Shown one piece after another: positions 1 through 11,500 of a DNA stretch of 64,000 nucleotides (position 1 is the stretch's first letter; each line of letters begins with the position of its first letter). The notes below the pieces were generated by a model that was given only the letters and a program-made list of their open reading frames with translations, ran no database searches and was not told where the DNA came from. Made by a program: the position numbers and the translations under genes. The stretch is from Spisula solida (Eukaryota; Mollusca; Bivalvia; Venerida; Mactridae). The stretch spans positions 3,172,001 to 3,236,000 of the forward strand of contig OX365955.1 of the NCBI GenBank assembly GCA_947247005.1, given 5' to 3'.

Positions 1-651
1 AGTTAAAAGGAATGGCAAAAAATATAGTTTTTAGAACAATTGAATATCATTAGATTTTGAAAAAATGAATAAAAATGGCAATATTTTGCTCCTTTTTTGC
101 TTTTATTTAAGAATATATATCCAATGCAGCCTCATTGTCATAAAAATGATAAAATTTAGAGTATATTGTATGATTACTGAACAGAAATAAGAGATTTAAA
201 CAATTTTAAAGTATTGACAACAGCAGTCATTTTGAATGTCAATTTTTAAAAAAAATGACGGCCATCTTGGATTTTAGGCCCTTGTCCCCGGATATGGCAA
301 CTAAGACGCACAGTTCTGAAAAGTACATGATTATCTTGCTCCTACTTGTGCTATAAATATTGTATCTGTGCTCAAAAAAGTAAATGTAGGAGAACAAGCG
401 GACGATAAGAGGTGCTGCGGTCGATTAATAAACTATTTGTGAATGTATGAACGTTTATTTCGAATTTTAAGATCTTCAGAAAATGTGTCGTTGTTTTTAA
501 TCGCTTAATTTGTATAATTACTACATCTGTACACCTGTGTTTGTGACATGTGTACATGTAGATATTACCAACACAAGGGCAAAATGTCAGCCAAGCTCAA
601 AACTATAAGTACGAGTATATCCTACCGCGGTAGGCCGTACCCTTCCATTAA
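1..651. other. No recognisable gene or repeat
   Basis: AT-rich sequence with only short incidental open frames. I see no splice-bounded coding segment and no terminal inverted repeats. Confidence 0.5.
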
Positions 652-1950
652 TACGTGGGGTGTTCGAAAAGAAATGCAATTTACTCTATAACTTTTTATT
701 GACAAAAACATTACAATGAAACTCACACAAAACCTTCAATGAGCACTCCTTAACAAATTACAAATTAATTTAACTTTTAAATCCAAGATAAAAGTTATGA
801 TTTGTCGTCTGCAAAAGGTACAACACTCATGTACTGTAATATGGCTGACCACACGTTTTCCTGGAAACGTACCTCGGTCTATGGTCTCCTGAATGATGAT
901 TGAAGTATAGGAACTAAAAACTAGTCGCATAGGACTAGGTCTACAGAATAGACTTGACGATAAATCATTCTCATGGGCTTTCTGTTCAAAAACTATTTTA
1001 CAGTGCGAAGTGGCATTTTAATGAGAAAGGTACATGGTCTATTATATTAACAATTCGACGCTTTGTGAAATATTTCTGAAGTTTTTTCCTGCACAACATA
1101 TCTCTTGAGCCTTCTTGTAACAAATGTGTCTGTTGGTTCTGGTTTTTGAATTACAGGACCGTTTTGGGTGAAGAAAATAAAAGGTATCATTTTCATCTCT
1201 GACTGCGTGTGCTTTACAATTACGGGTTTCTTAATATTTCCGGTAGGGCATATATGATATTTCTGCTTCATTCTTGGTTAATGATAGTGATCGTGTGTTT
1301 CATCATTTGTTATACCACGTAAAAACCTCTCCATTTGAAATAAAATGACGTTTAGTCACCACGTAATGAGTATGGTATCCAGTGGGTACAAATGTTGTTA
1401 ACTTCAAGAATTTTCTTCCAAACGAAGTAAACTTGGGATAAACTCGATCGAGCATGTACGAGCATCTAACAGTCCAACTATAATATTGCAGCTTTGGGGC
1501 GAATATCCTACTTTTTATCAATGTTCTGTTTTATTGTTGTTGTTTCCGGTTGACCACTTTTGTTGTTGTCTTTCAGATGCTATTGACCTACTTTGAAACT
1601 TGTAATAAAAGTGTTCCAATGCTAAAACATTCCTTACGTTGTCCTTCAATTTCAAAAAGTCCACCATATATAAATTCATCACTTAAATTAAGTTTAGACC
1701 TGTCTTTGATATAAGGCATAATTTCATTCAGTTTGGCGATACGTTTTTCGAACGATATTGGCTTAGTACAAATTAATATGTGTTTAATAAACATGCATTA
1801 TGACCAAACTGATAAATGGATATCAACCAAATTTTAACCAAGGGAAGACAATAATCTAATTGGTACACACGCCAAGTTAGAAGCACGAAAAATCCGACAA
1901 TTATACAAAGATATGCAAGGAGTTGCATTTCTTTTCGAACACCCCTCGTA
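652..1950 (-). mobile_element. Mariner-type DNA transposon, decayed transposase
   Basis: Imperfect terminal inverted repeats of about 28 bp begin TACG(T/A)GGGGTGTTCGAAAA at 652 and end with the complement at 1950. Both ends carry TA, the target duplication of Tc1/mariner elements. The 1,299-bp length suits an autonomous mariner. The minus strand holds broken transposase-like frames at 1588-1794, 1303-1521 and 1047-1271. The last contains a GPVIQKP-type segment like one seen near the catalytic core in this superfamily. Stops and frameshifts separate the pieces, so this copy is inactive. Superfamily is fairly sure; exact family is not. Confidence 0.8.
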
Positions 1951-2179
1951 CAGTAGTGTCTTTCCTCATGTAGATAAGTTGCTAGTTTTTGTGGTTTGGC
2001 GTGTGTTATTTGTTGTTTAGACCAAGTTTCAAAACAGGTATTTTACGTGACAGTCAATACATGTTACATGGCTAAGCTCTAAAGCATGTTAAGCTGTTAG
2101 TCAAGCTTTTGATGTTGCAAAACTTATCAGATGGTATTTTTATGTTCCAGTTTCGTGTTTAAGGTATTTTCAAATTATA

Positions 2180-3225
2180 TACGAGGGTTGTCCCAGTAAA
2201 TCGTAGACTTTGTTGATAATATTTTTATTTGACGTCACATAACTATTATATTTGACAATTACCTTTATAAATTATATTTTTTTAAAATCATGCATGTAAA
2301 TTAAAATTATATGTACTTAACATATATAATCATTGATTGTCGCGCCCCATGTAAGCGCGGGCGGCGCAACCCGTTAAACGTGTCGTTATTTACTCAATGT
2401 CGATGTAGTTAACATGCTATTTTGATTTTTTTTTAATTTGGCGCCTATATTTCACGTCTGCTTTTTTGTACGTTATTATGACATCATCTCCGCAAATTTC
2501 GATGAATGAACGTCATTCGCACGCGAACCACACGCACATTTGAAATTCATCACTGAAAATCGAAATATGCTCAAAATGGCGACGTTAGAGGATAGCAAGG
2601 CCCGCATAACGGCTATTAAGATTTGTGTACAGACGGGAAGGACACCAATAGACACTTTCAAAAAACTTAAAAATGCTGAGAGATATAGTGGTGTGTCTAG
2701 GGCACATGTGTACAAATGGCATGGCAGGTTAAGTGATCGATGGACTGATACATTGTCTCGAGGAAGAACGCCATATAAAGATATACGGAATGTTAAGGCT
2801 GTACAGAATATCATAGATAGCGAAGTAGAATGCGTATTTACGGGGTTCGCGTTTTCAAGACCGAGCAGAAAACCTGTGTGCGATACAAAAATGCAATCGC
2901 TCATTAAACTGTGAATCGTTTGAGGAGGTGTATCAATAGTGGGTTGAAAGACATCATTCATGTATCGCTCACAACGGGGAGTAGTATAAACTGATCTGTG
3001 TAATGACGTTATTACGTTACTGACGTGACGTCGGTGTGCGCCGCACATACGTACCATATGTTGTTATAATGTTAATAATTTTTTAATTGTTAAATGTATT
3101 TTTTATGAAATTATGTATACACATTTCTAACATATTTATTAAATGTCTGTAAAACTTTAAGGCTAAAGCGTTAAATACTTTTTTTAAATAAGCAGAGTCT
3201 ACGATTTACTGGGACAACCCTCGTA
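2180..3225 (+). mobile_element. Mariner-type element, internally deleted
   Basis: Near-perfect inverted repeats of about 30 bp (TACGAGGGTTGTCCCAGTAA at the left, its complement at the right) end in TA. The element is 1,046 bp, shorter than a full mariner. It keeps only the N-terminal part of the transposase and has lost the catalytic region. The terminal sequence resembles but differs from the neighbour at 652-1950, so these are two families of one superfamily. Confidence 0.88.
2540..2914 (+). pseudogene. Mariner transposase N-terminal helix-turn-helix remnant
   Basis: A 124-codon frame encodes the DNA-binding part of a mariner transposase. The motif SRAHVYKWHGRL at about residues 54-65 matches the conserved 'SRA.V.EWHKRF' helix of mariner and SETMAR proteins, and the following SRGRTP matches the conserved GRP stretch. 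It ends soon after the domain with no D,D34D catalytic part, whereas an intact transposase is about 340-350 residues. It could bind the element's ends but could not catalyse transposition. The longer minus-strand frame here (2476-3057) is its shadow. Confidence 0.75.
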
Positions 3226-4188
3226 GTAGTAGTTTACGTGACAGCATTTTCTTCAACGCGTTAACTCATCGCTAGAAGCTATATCGACCTGTATTTGATT
3301 TTTCTGGTACATTTTTGCAAATAGGTTAATCATATGAGGCCAGTCTGGTCTCTACAACAGAACACATACCGTTTTATTCTTGTATTGATTGATGAGTTTC
3401 TCTTGAATTTTACGTGACGATAACTTCAGTGCAAAAACACGCACCTACATGTATATATGTGCGTAGCCAGCTTTTGTTTAGATAATCTCCCAAATTATTA
3501 AGTATTGCAATTAGGTAAGTTATGACTCAAGTTGTTGAATATTCGAGTAACATCGAGACTTTCATGAATTTATACTACTGATCAGCTAAATGTGTGTTAA
3601 AAAGAGTGTAAACAAAAGTGTTTGTAATAATGTACATAATTCATAATTTCATAATTATACTGGCAGATTATTGTTTTCACATAATTGGTATGTGTAGATA
3701 AGTATAGTATTCGATTAATGAAAATACGAAAATACGTTAAAATTCGAATCCAGTCACTTCTAGTTTTTGGGAGGCGTTTAAGCCTCTCATTACTACCATT
3801 GCCCATTTCTTAATACAAAATTAACCACCTTTAGGCTGCTATGTGAATCCGCATTCAAGTAGTTCCAGAAACTGTCAACATTCCAAATACTGCTACATAT
3901 GCAATGTATATAAGATGGAAGTTTCCAGACTGGGACTACCAATAAAATAAGTATGTTCTAGATTCATTGTAAATATTATGTTATTGTCTCTTAACTTGTT
4001 TATATTGTTTTGTTGTATCATAGTGTGTATTTGAATAGCTAAGTCTTGTTTATACAAACTTTTCATTATTAATCTAAGTCAATTTTATTATTTACTTTCA
4101 TTCAATTGTTAAGTTTGACTACTTTCATTTCATTTGTTAAGTTTACTATGTTTGCAATTATCATGGTAAATGTATGTATTATATGTTG
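3226..4188. other. Intergenic, nothing recognised
   Basis: AT-rich unique-looking sequence. Short open frames show no domain or splice context. Confidence 0.45.
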
Positions 4189-4262
4189 AGGTCCTCATGG
4201 AAGATTGTGTTTATATGCAAATGTGTTAACCTCGTAAAATAAAGTCATTATTATTATTATTA
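4189..4262 (+). repeat. Retroelement-like 3' tail with ATT microsatellite
   Basis: The segment 'gaggtcctcatggaagatt ... cctcgtaaaataaag' is shared with 37484-37549 and ends here in an ATT trinucleotide run. A shared 3' end followed by a simple-repeat tail is typical of SINE/LINE tails. I cannot place the 5' limit. Confidence 0.5.
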
Positions 4263-5329
4263 TTATATGCTTCTCCAAATTTTTTAACTGATTTAAGCCA
4301 ATCAGCAACAATTGTTTATTCTAAGATCAAAAATTATTGTGAAACTGTTCGTTAAATCGATATTTTTGCAAAAAAATCACTACACCGGTCGATACCGAAC
4401 TTGTTTCAAAATACGAAAATGACGTGTTCATCAAATGTCCCGGCTGTAAAGCTATTTTTAGAAACTTCAGACTACGGTCAAGTGATGGTTTTATCAATGA
4501 ATCGTATACGATCTGCAAAGTACTGTTATGCAAGCATATGGTGTCGCTGTACTAGCTAGCCGCTTTCTATAGATTGTCTCACGCTGTGAGGGAAGTGATT
4601 ACAAGACGGTCCTGTAGAATCTGATAAATAGGCGCGTAGTATTATTTTAAAGCCACTTTTGATATTCGCATTCAATACACGTATTACATATAAATTAATA
4701 TGCACCTTTTAACAATTATTTAGATACCCAACATGCCTATATAGTCACATATGCCTATTTTGACATTCAAGACAAGATCGGCAGTAAGAAAACGAACATT
4801 AAACGTGTAAAGTTGGTTTAAGCTTTAGTAGCAGCAACCAGATCGCCTCCCAGTGGTACTCTCAGTGCTTTGATTTCAAAAATGTAATTCAAGGGAGTTA
4901 AGTCGTCTGGGTTTTTAAATCGAAACCGAAAGTAGACGAAACATAACTAGAAACAGGTATGTAAATGCCTACCAAGCCATTAGAATATTAAAACTGCCCA
5001 CCACAATGGTGAGGGTATATCCAAGTGGCACAATTAAGAAGTGATGGAACTCACATATATATGCGTATGATAATTAAACAAGCGGATTTGTAAACCGAAA
5101 CTAGTTCAATCTATTTTTCGTACTTTCAGAAAACGACAGGACAGAAGGTTAGACAGCATTAGAAATAGTAATTTAAATTGGAAAATAATTAGTTCTAAAT
5201 CACTTTGAGGCCAGAATCATTACCGTCGTCCATAATTAAATTGCCCATCCTTTGTCGTACAGTTTCTAAACAGGAATAGTTGATAGTAACAAATGTTCGT
5301 GGATTTTAAATTACACCGGATACCCTACT
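4263..5329. other. Intergenic upstream of the TIL-like gene
   Basis: No recognisable coding segment or repeat. It probably includes the promoter region of the gene that starts at 5459. Confidence 0.45.
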
Positions 5330-5335
5330 TATAAA
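5330..5335 (+). promoter_or_regulatory. Possible TATA box
   Basis: TATAAA lies 124 bp upstream of the start codon at 5459, a plausible distance for a promoter with a short 5' UTR. This is inference from position only, in AT-rich DNA where TATAAA is frequent. Confidence 0.25.
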
Positions 5336-5458
5336 CTCAACACCCCTCTTAGTGGTGAATAATCAACTCGTCTGTTTCATGTTTTGATCGGAGTGCAAAA
5401 TAACGAAAATGAAGATCTAGGTGCTAATTTCGTGATCAAATGCTGAATGTGAACAAAG

Positions 5459-5518
5459 ATGGATAGACGCCTCGTACTTTTAGCTTTTTTCATCATTAAT
5501 ATTGGTGTTTTGGAATGT
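5459..5518 (+). CDS. TIL-like gene, exon 1 (signal peptide)
   Basis: Start ATG at 5459. The 20 codons encode MDRRLVLLAFFIINIGVLEC, a typical short signal peptide. The exon ends in phase 0 at a strong GTAAGT donor. Reading on into the intron meets a stop soon, so splicing is needed. Confidence 0.75.
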
Positions 5519-8500
5519 GTAAGTAGTGATTTTAATTATATAGATAGATCTATATGTATATTCATTAATGACTATAAAAAAATAGATCTATTGTTCATGT
5601 TTAGTGTTTACTTCCTTTTGTCCACACGCTCTCGGTGCGATTTTAGGATCGGGCAAAAAATATAGTCGAAATATAAGAGTACTAGTATATTTTTACCAGA
5701 CCGGCAGTTGTCAGGGGTGTACGTGTCAGGGGTGTACGTGTCTACAGTTGTCAGGGGTGTACGTGTCTACAGTTGTCAGGGGTGTACGTGTCTACAGTTG
5801 TCAGGGGTGTACGTGTCTACAGTTGTCAGGGGTGTACGTGTCTACAGTTGTCAGGGGTGTACGTGTCTACAGTTGTCAGGGGTGTACGTGTCTACAGTTG
5901 TCAGGGGTGTATGTGTCTACAGTTGTCAGGGGTGTACGTGTCGGCAGTTGTCAGGGGTGTACGTGTCAACAGTTGTCAGGGGTGTACGTGTCAACAGTTT
6001 TCAGGGGTGTACTTGTCGGCAGTTGTCAGGGGTGTACATGTCTACAGTTGTCAGGGGTGTACTTGTCAACAGTTGTCAGGGGTGTACATGTCTACAGTTG
6101 TCAGGGGTGTACTTGTCAACAGTTGTCAGGGGTGTACTTGTCGGCAGTTGTCAGGGGTGTACATGTCTACAGTTGTCAGGGGTGTACTTGTCAACAGTTG
6201 TCAGGGGTGTACATGTCTACAGTTGTCAGGGGTGTACGTGTCAACAGGTGTCAGGGGTGTATGTGTCTACAGTTGTCAGGGGTGTACGTGTCAACAGTTG
6301 TCAGGGGTGTACGTGTCGGCAGTTGTCAGGGGTGTACGTGTCGGCAGTTGTCAGGGGTGTCGTGTGGGCAGTTGTCAGGGGTGTTCGTGTCGGCAGTTGT
6401 CAGGGGTGCATGTGTCGGCAGTTGTCAGGGGTGTACGTGTCGGCAGTTGTCAGGGGTGTACGTGTCGGCAGTTGTCAGGGGTGTACGTGTCGGCAGTTGT
6501 CAGGGGTGTACGTGTCAACAGTTGTCAGGGGTGTACGTGTCAACAGTTGTCAGGGGTGTACTTGTCGGCAGTTGTCAGGGGTGTACATGTCTACAGTTGT
6601 CAGGAGTGTACATGTCAACAGTTGTCAAGGGTGTATGTGTCTACAGTTGTCAGGGGTGTACATGTTAACAGTTGTCAGGGGTGTACATGTTAACAGTAGT
6701 CAGGGGTGTATGTGTCAACGGTAGTCAGGGGTGTACGTGTCAACAGTTGTCAGGGGTGTACGTGTCAACAGTTGTCAGGGGTGTACGTGTCGGCAGTTGT
6801 CAGGGGTGTATGTGTCAGCAGGTGTCAGGGGTGTACTTGTCAACAGTTGTCAGGGGTGTACGTGTCGGCAGTTGTCAGGGGTGTACGTGTCGGCAGTTGT
6901 CAGGGGTGTACGTGTCAACAGTTGTCAGGGGTGTACGTGTCGGCAGTTGTCAGGGGTGTACGTGTCGGCAGTTGTCAGGGGTGTACGTGTCGGCAGTTGT
7001 CAGGGGTGTACGTGTCAACAGTTGTCAGGGGTGTACGTGTCGGCAGTTGTCAGGGGTGTACGTGTCGGCAGTTGTCAGGGGTGTACGTGTCGGCAGTTGT
7101 CAGGGGTGTACGTGTCTACAGTTGTCAGGGGAGTACGTGTCAACAGTTGTCAGGGGTGTACTTGTCGGCAGTTGTCAGGGGTGTACATGTCTACAGTTGT
7201 CAGGAGTGTACATGTCAACAGTTGTCAGGGGTGTATGTGTCTACAGTTGTCAGGGGTGTACATGTTAACAGTTGTCAGGGGTGTACATGTTAACAGTAGT
7301 CAGGGGTGTACGTGTCAACAGTTGTCAGGGGTGTACATGTTAACAGTTGTCAGGGGTGTACATGTTAACAGTAGTCAGGGGTGTATGTGTCAACAGTTAT
7401 CAGGGGTGTACATGTTAACAGTTGTTAGGGGTGTACATGTCTACAGTTGTTGGGTGTGTACATGTCTACAGTTGTTAGGGGTGTATGTGTTAACATTTGC
7501 ACCACGTTGAAAAAGGGGGCATAATTTCACCACAATGCTTAATAGAGTTACCTACCCCTGTGTATGGGTTGAGGTCATGATGGTGAACAAGTATGCAAAG
7601 TATCAAAGCAATATGTCAATGCACTTTGAAGATATTAGAGGTTAAAAACTTGTACCTAAACTTTAACAATTGCATTTCCGAGTCCAAAAGGGGGCACAGA
7701 GTTACCCACCCCCGTGTAGGGGTCATGATGGAGAACAAGTATGCAAAGCAATATGTGAATGCACTGAAAATATTTAAGGTATAAAAACCTGTACCTAAAC
7801 TTTAACATTTGCACTAAGTTGAAAAAAGCGGGCATAACCTCACCAAAATGCTTAATAGAGTTACCTACCCCTGTGTATGGGTTAGGGTCATGATGGTGAA
7901 CAAGTATGCAAAGTATCAAAGCAATATGTCAATGCACTTTAAAGATATTAGAGGTTAAAAACCTGTACCTAAACTTTAACATTTGCATTTCCAAGTCCAA
8001 AAGGGGGCATAGAGTTACCAACCCCTGTGTAGGGGTCATGATGGAGAACAAGTATGCAAAGCAATATGTGAATGCACTGAAAATATTTAAGGTATAAAAA
8101 CCTGTACCTAAACTTTAACATTTGCACTAAGTTGAAAAAAGGGGACATAACTTCACCAAAATGATTAATAGAGTTACCTACCCCTGTGTATGGGTTAGGG
8201 TCATGATGGTGAACAAGTATGCAAAGTATCAAAGCAATATGTCAATGCACTTTAAAGATATTAGAGGTTAAAAACCTGTACCTAAACTTTAACATTTGCA
8301 TTTCCAAGTCCAAAAGGGGGCATAGAGTTACCAACCCCTGTGTAGGGGTCATGATGGAGAACAAGTATGCAAAGCAATATGTGAATGCACTTTGAAAATA
8401 TTTGAGGTAAAAAAACATGAACCTAAACTTTAACATATGCACTAAGTTGAAAAAAGGGGACATAACTTCACCAAAATGATTAATAGAGTTACCTACCCCT

Positions 8501-11500
8501 GTGTATGGGTTAGGGTCATGATGGTGAACAAGTATGCAAAGTATCAAAGCAATATGTCAATGCACTTTGAAGATATTAGAGGTTAAAAACCTGTACCTAA
8601 ACTTTAACATTTGCATTTCCAAGTCCAAAAGGGGGTTACCCACCCCTGTGTAGGGGTCATGATGGAGAACAAGTATGCAAAGCAATATGTGAATGCACTT
8701 TGAAAATATTTGAGGTAAAAAACCTGTACCTAAACTTTAAAATTTGCACTATTTGCACTAAGTAGAAAAAAGGCATAATTTCAACAAATACAGTTGATAC
8801 AGTTACCTACGCTTGCATATGAGCTGGGGTCATGATGGTGAACATGTATGCAAAGTATGAAAGCAATATCTTAAAAGACTTAGTGAATATAAGAGGTTAA
8901 AAAACCTGTACCTAAACTTTAACAAAAGTGTTACGCCGACGCTCGGGTGACTGCAATAGCTCCCCTTATTCTACGAATAGTGGAGCTAAAAATTAAATAT
9001 TTGTCATTGGGTTGAGCGAATACAAACAGTATTGAGTAATATTTTAGTTTTTAATCCTTTCATGCCCGTTCTTTGCCTTTTTTTAAATAAAATAATTGTA
9101 TTAAACCCTTGTCATTTTTTATTACAGACTGTATGTAAAGAGTCGTCGTGTACACACAATGTGACTTGTCCTGTCAACAAACCATACACACAGTGTGTGT
9201 CAAGTGATAGAACAAATACCGCTAACTGCAGATATGTCTGTGTGGGTAAATGTAACCCTGACCAAGTACTGGACGGATCAAAGTGTATAAATGTAACAGA
9301 ATGCCACAAAGCAATAGTGTTTCAAGGCGATTGTCTGGACCAATGCCCCGTTGGTTACGTGTTCAGTTACGGTGTTACTATATATACATATGACACTACC
9401 CACGACCTTGCAGATCTGAAGTCAGGACCATGTATTACAAAAGAATCTCTACGACTACAAGTTGCTGGGTTTGCGGTTGCCATGGTAGCCTACATTCTGT
9501 TCCTGGTTGGTTTCTTCTCATTGAAGAGCTTCTCCTTTAAAAGCATGGTATGCATAATTGTACAATCATTACTGTTTGTGGGGATTTAATTTCGTGGATT
9601 TCGAGGTTGACCTTAACCACAAAATTAAATCCCTAATGAATAATTTGCTGGCTTCGAATGAGAAGGTCGCAAGAACAAAATCGACATTTTGAGCAAACTA
9701 GAAAAACTGACTGAAAACTTGATCTACTCTTTACTTATGGAAACCCTAGCTTTTTATATGCCCGTTTCAAAAACGGGACATATTATGGAAACACCCTTGG
9801 CGGGCGGGCGTAGGCGTCCAGCAGTTTGTCTGTACTCTAACGCTCAGAGTTTTCATCCGATCGTCTTCAAACTTTGTGACAATGCTTATGGGCATTATGT
9901 CTAGGTCAAATGTGATAATAGGCCAAATCGGCCCAGGCATTATTTGGTTATAGGCCTTTAATTACCAAAAAAGTATGAAATTGGCCTTGTCTGTACCCTT
10001 AGGCAAACAGTTTTCATACGATCGCCTTCAAACATACTGACAATGCTTATGGGCATAATATCTAGGCCAAGTTCGATTATATATATATATGAGCCAGTCT
10101 CCAGTAAAACCTGCTATAATGACATTATGTAATTACCATTATGTAACAAGGTTTGTAAAAGCTGTAATATAAGAAAAAAATACATATCCATTGATTCTAT
10201 TTTATGAAGTTTACTCATATGGTACTATACCTTAGCTTTAAATTTTCCCATGAATTATGTTGAAATCACATACTTCGTTGCTATGGTGACCAATTTCGGA
10301 AAAGTACTCATAGTGAGAAAAACGAGGAGTTAGTTGTTTAAAACAATAGTAGCCTTTCTCTGAATGCGAACAATTTTGATTTTGGTTAATATTTTAAAAA
10401 TTAAAAGATACTGCTAAACTGTGATACCAATTTGAACAATTCATGTCAATAATTGAGCAAATGGTGTAATTATGAAATACGTGTTATAGTTACGCCAATT
10501 AACGTTTGAATGACGTTTGCGACGTCACACAAAAAAGCTCAGAAAGGGGACACTACAAAAACAGCTGTAACTTCCTTAAAAAGCTAAATATTAACAAAAT
10601 TTCTTTTGTATTTTGCTTCATAAAGATTTTTCTTTCAAGCTATGGAAAATCTCAAAATAAATATTTTTGTCAAAATAGCAGGTTTTCCTGGAGACTGGCT
10701 CATATTATTTTTTTAATTTTATTTTTTTTATTTTGCCCCGAGACTCACCATGCCCCGAGACGGGCTTATTTTGTGACATTGTGGCTCTTGTTAAAACTTC
10801 GGTTTGGTCAACATGATCAGTTCCTATTTTCATGAAAAAAGGCTCATAAGAAGCGCCTGGTGATGCATGAGTCTTATAATATAGCCAGCCAATTATACCA
10901 ATGGATATGTCAAGTTTACAGTGGCTGCCATACTTGCTTTCAAGTTCAGTCAAGTATGAGACTGGATTTTTGGGAAGTTTACCTGCATTTATCAACTTGT
11001 AGTAAAACAATTATTATAGCATAAAAACGGTGATTTTGCCCATACGTTAACGGGACGAAAACCATGCGTAAACATAAAGATTCACGCGAGAACGCGCTGT
11101 TAACGTCCAGTTTTACGTATGCTCATTTCAGGGCCTCACCGATGAAAATAAACGATTTTCAGCGTCTTATGAACTGCAATTCTTATTTCATTTGTAACTT
11201 CTAATTAATTTGCTATAAGATTTAAATAATAAATGTAAACTAACCCGCATTATCCATGTTTTCTTGGTATTTACCGACCCCGGAAGTCGACGCTCATAAC
11301 AAAAACTGTTATGACGTAACGTTTGTTTTCGCGAGGTTACGTTTATTTACGCGACGTCGCCACAAAACCTCCGGCCAAAATCTAATTATTTCAGAATAAA
11401 AACGCATGTTTTGTATGCTATAATAGCGTTTACGCATACCTTTTTCGTGCTATAACATCTGCAAAGTCCCTCGGGATTGGGCACCAACAGTTCCTCGGGA

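Noticed and set aside
2476..3057. 193-codon minus-strand ORF
   Set aside because: Antisense shadow of the mariner transposase remnant, inside the element's inverted repeats.
5706..7495. CRISPR-like direct repeats
   Set aside because: The repeats are contiguous without unique spacers, the genome is eukaryotic and no cas genes are present.
5604..7510. Long overlapping plus-strand ORFs (up to 354 codons) with a Cys/Gly/Val repeat
   Set aside because: They are the three translation frames of the 25-bp minisatellite, lie in an intron and have no independent start context.
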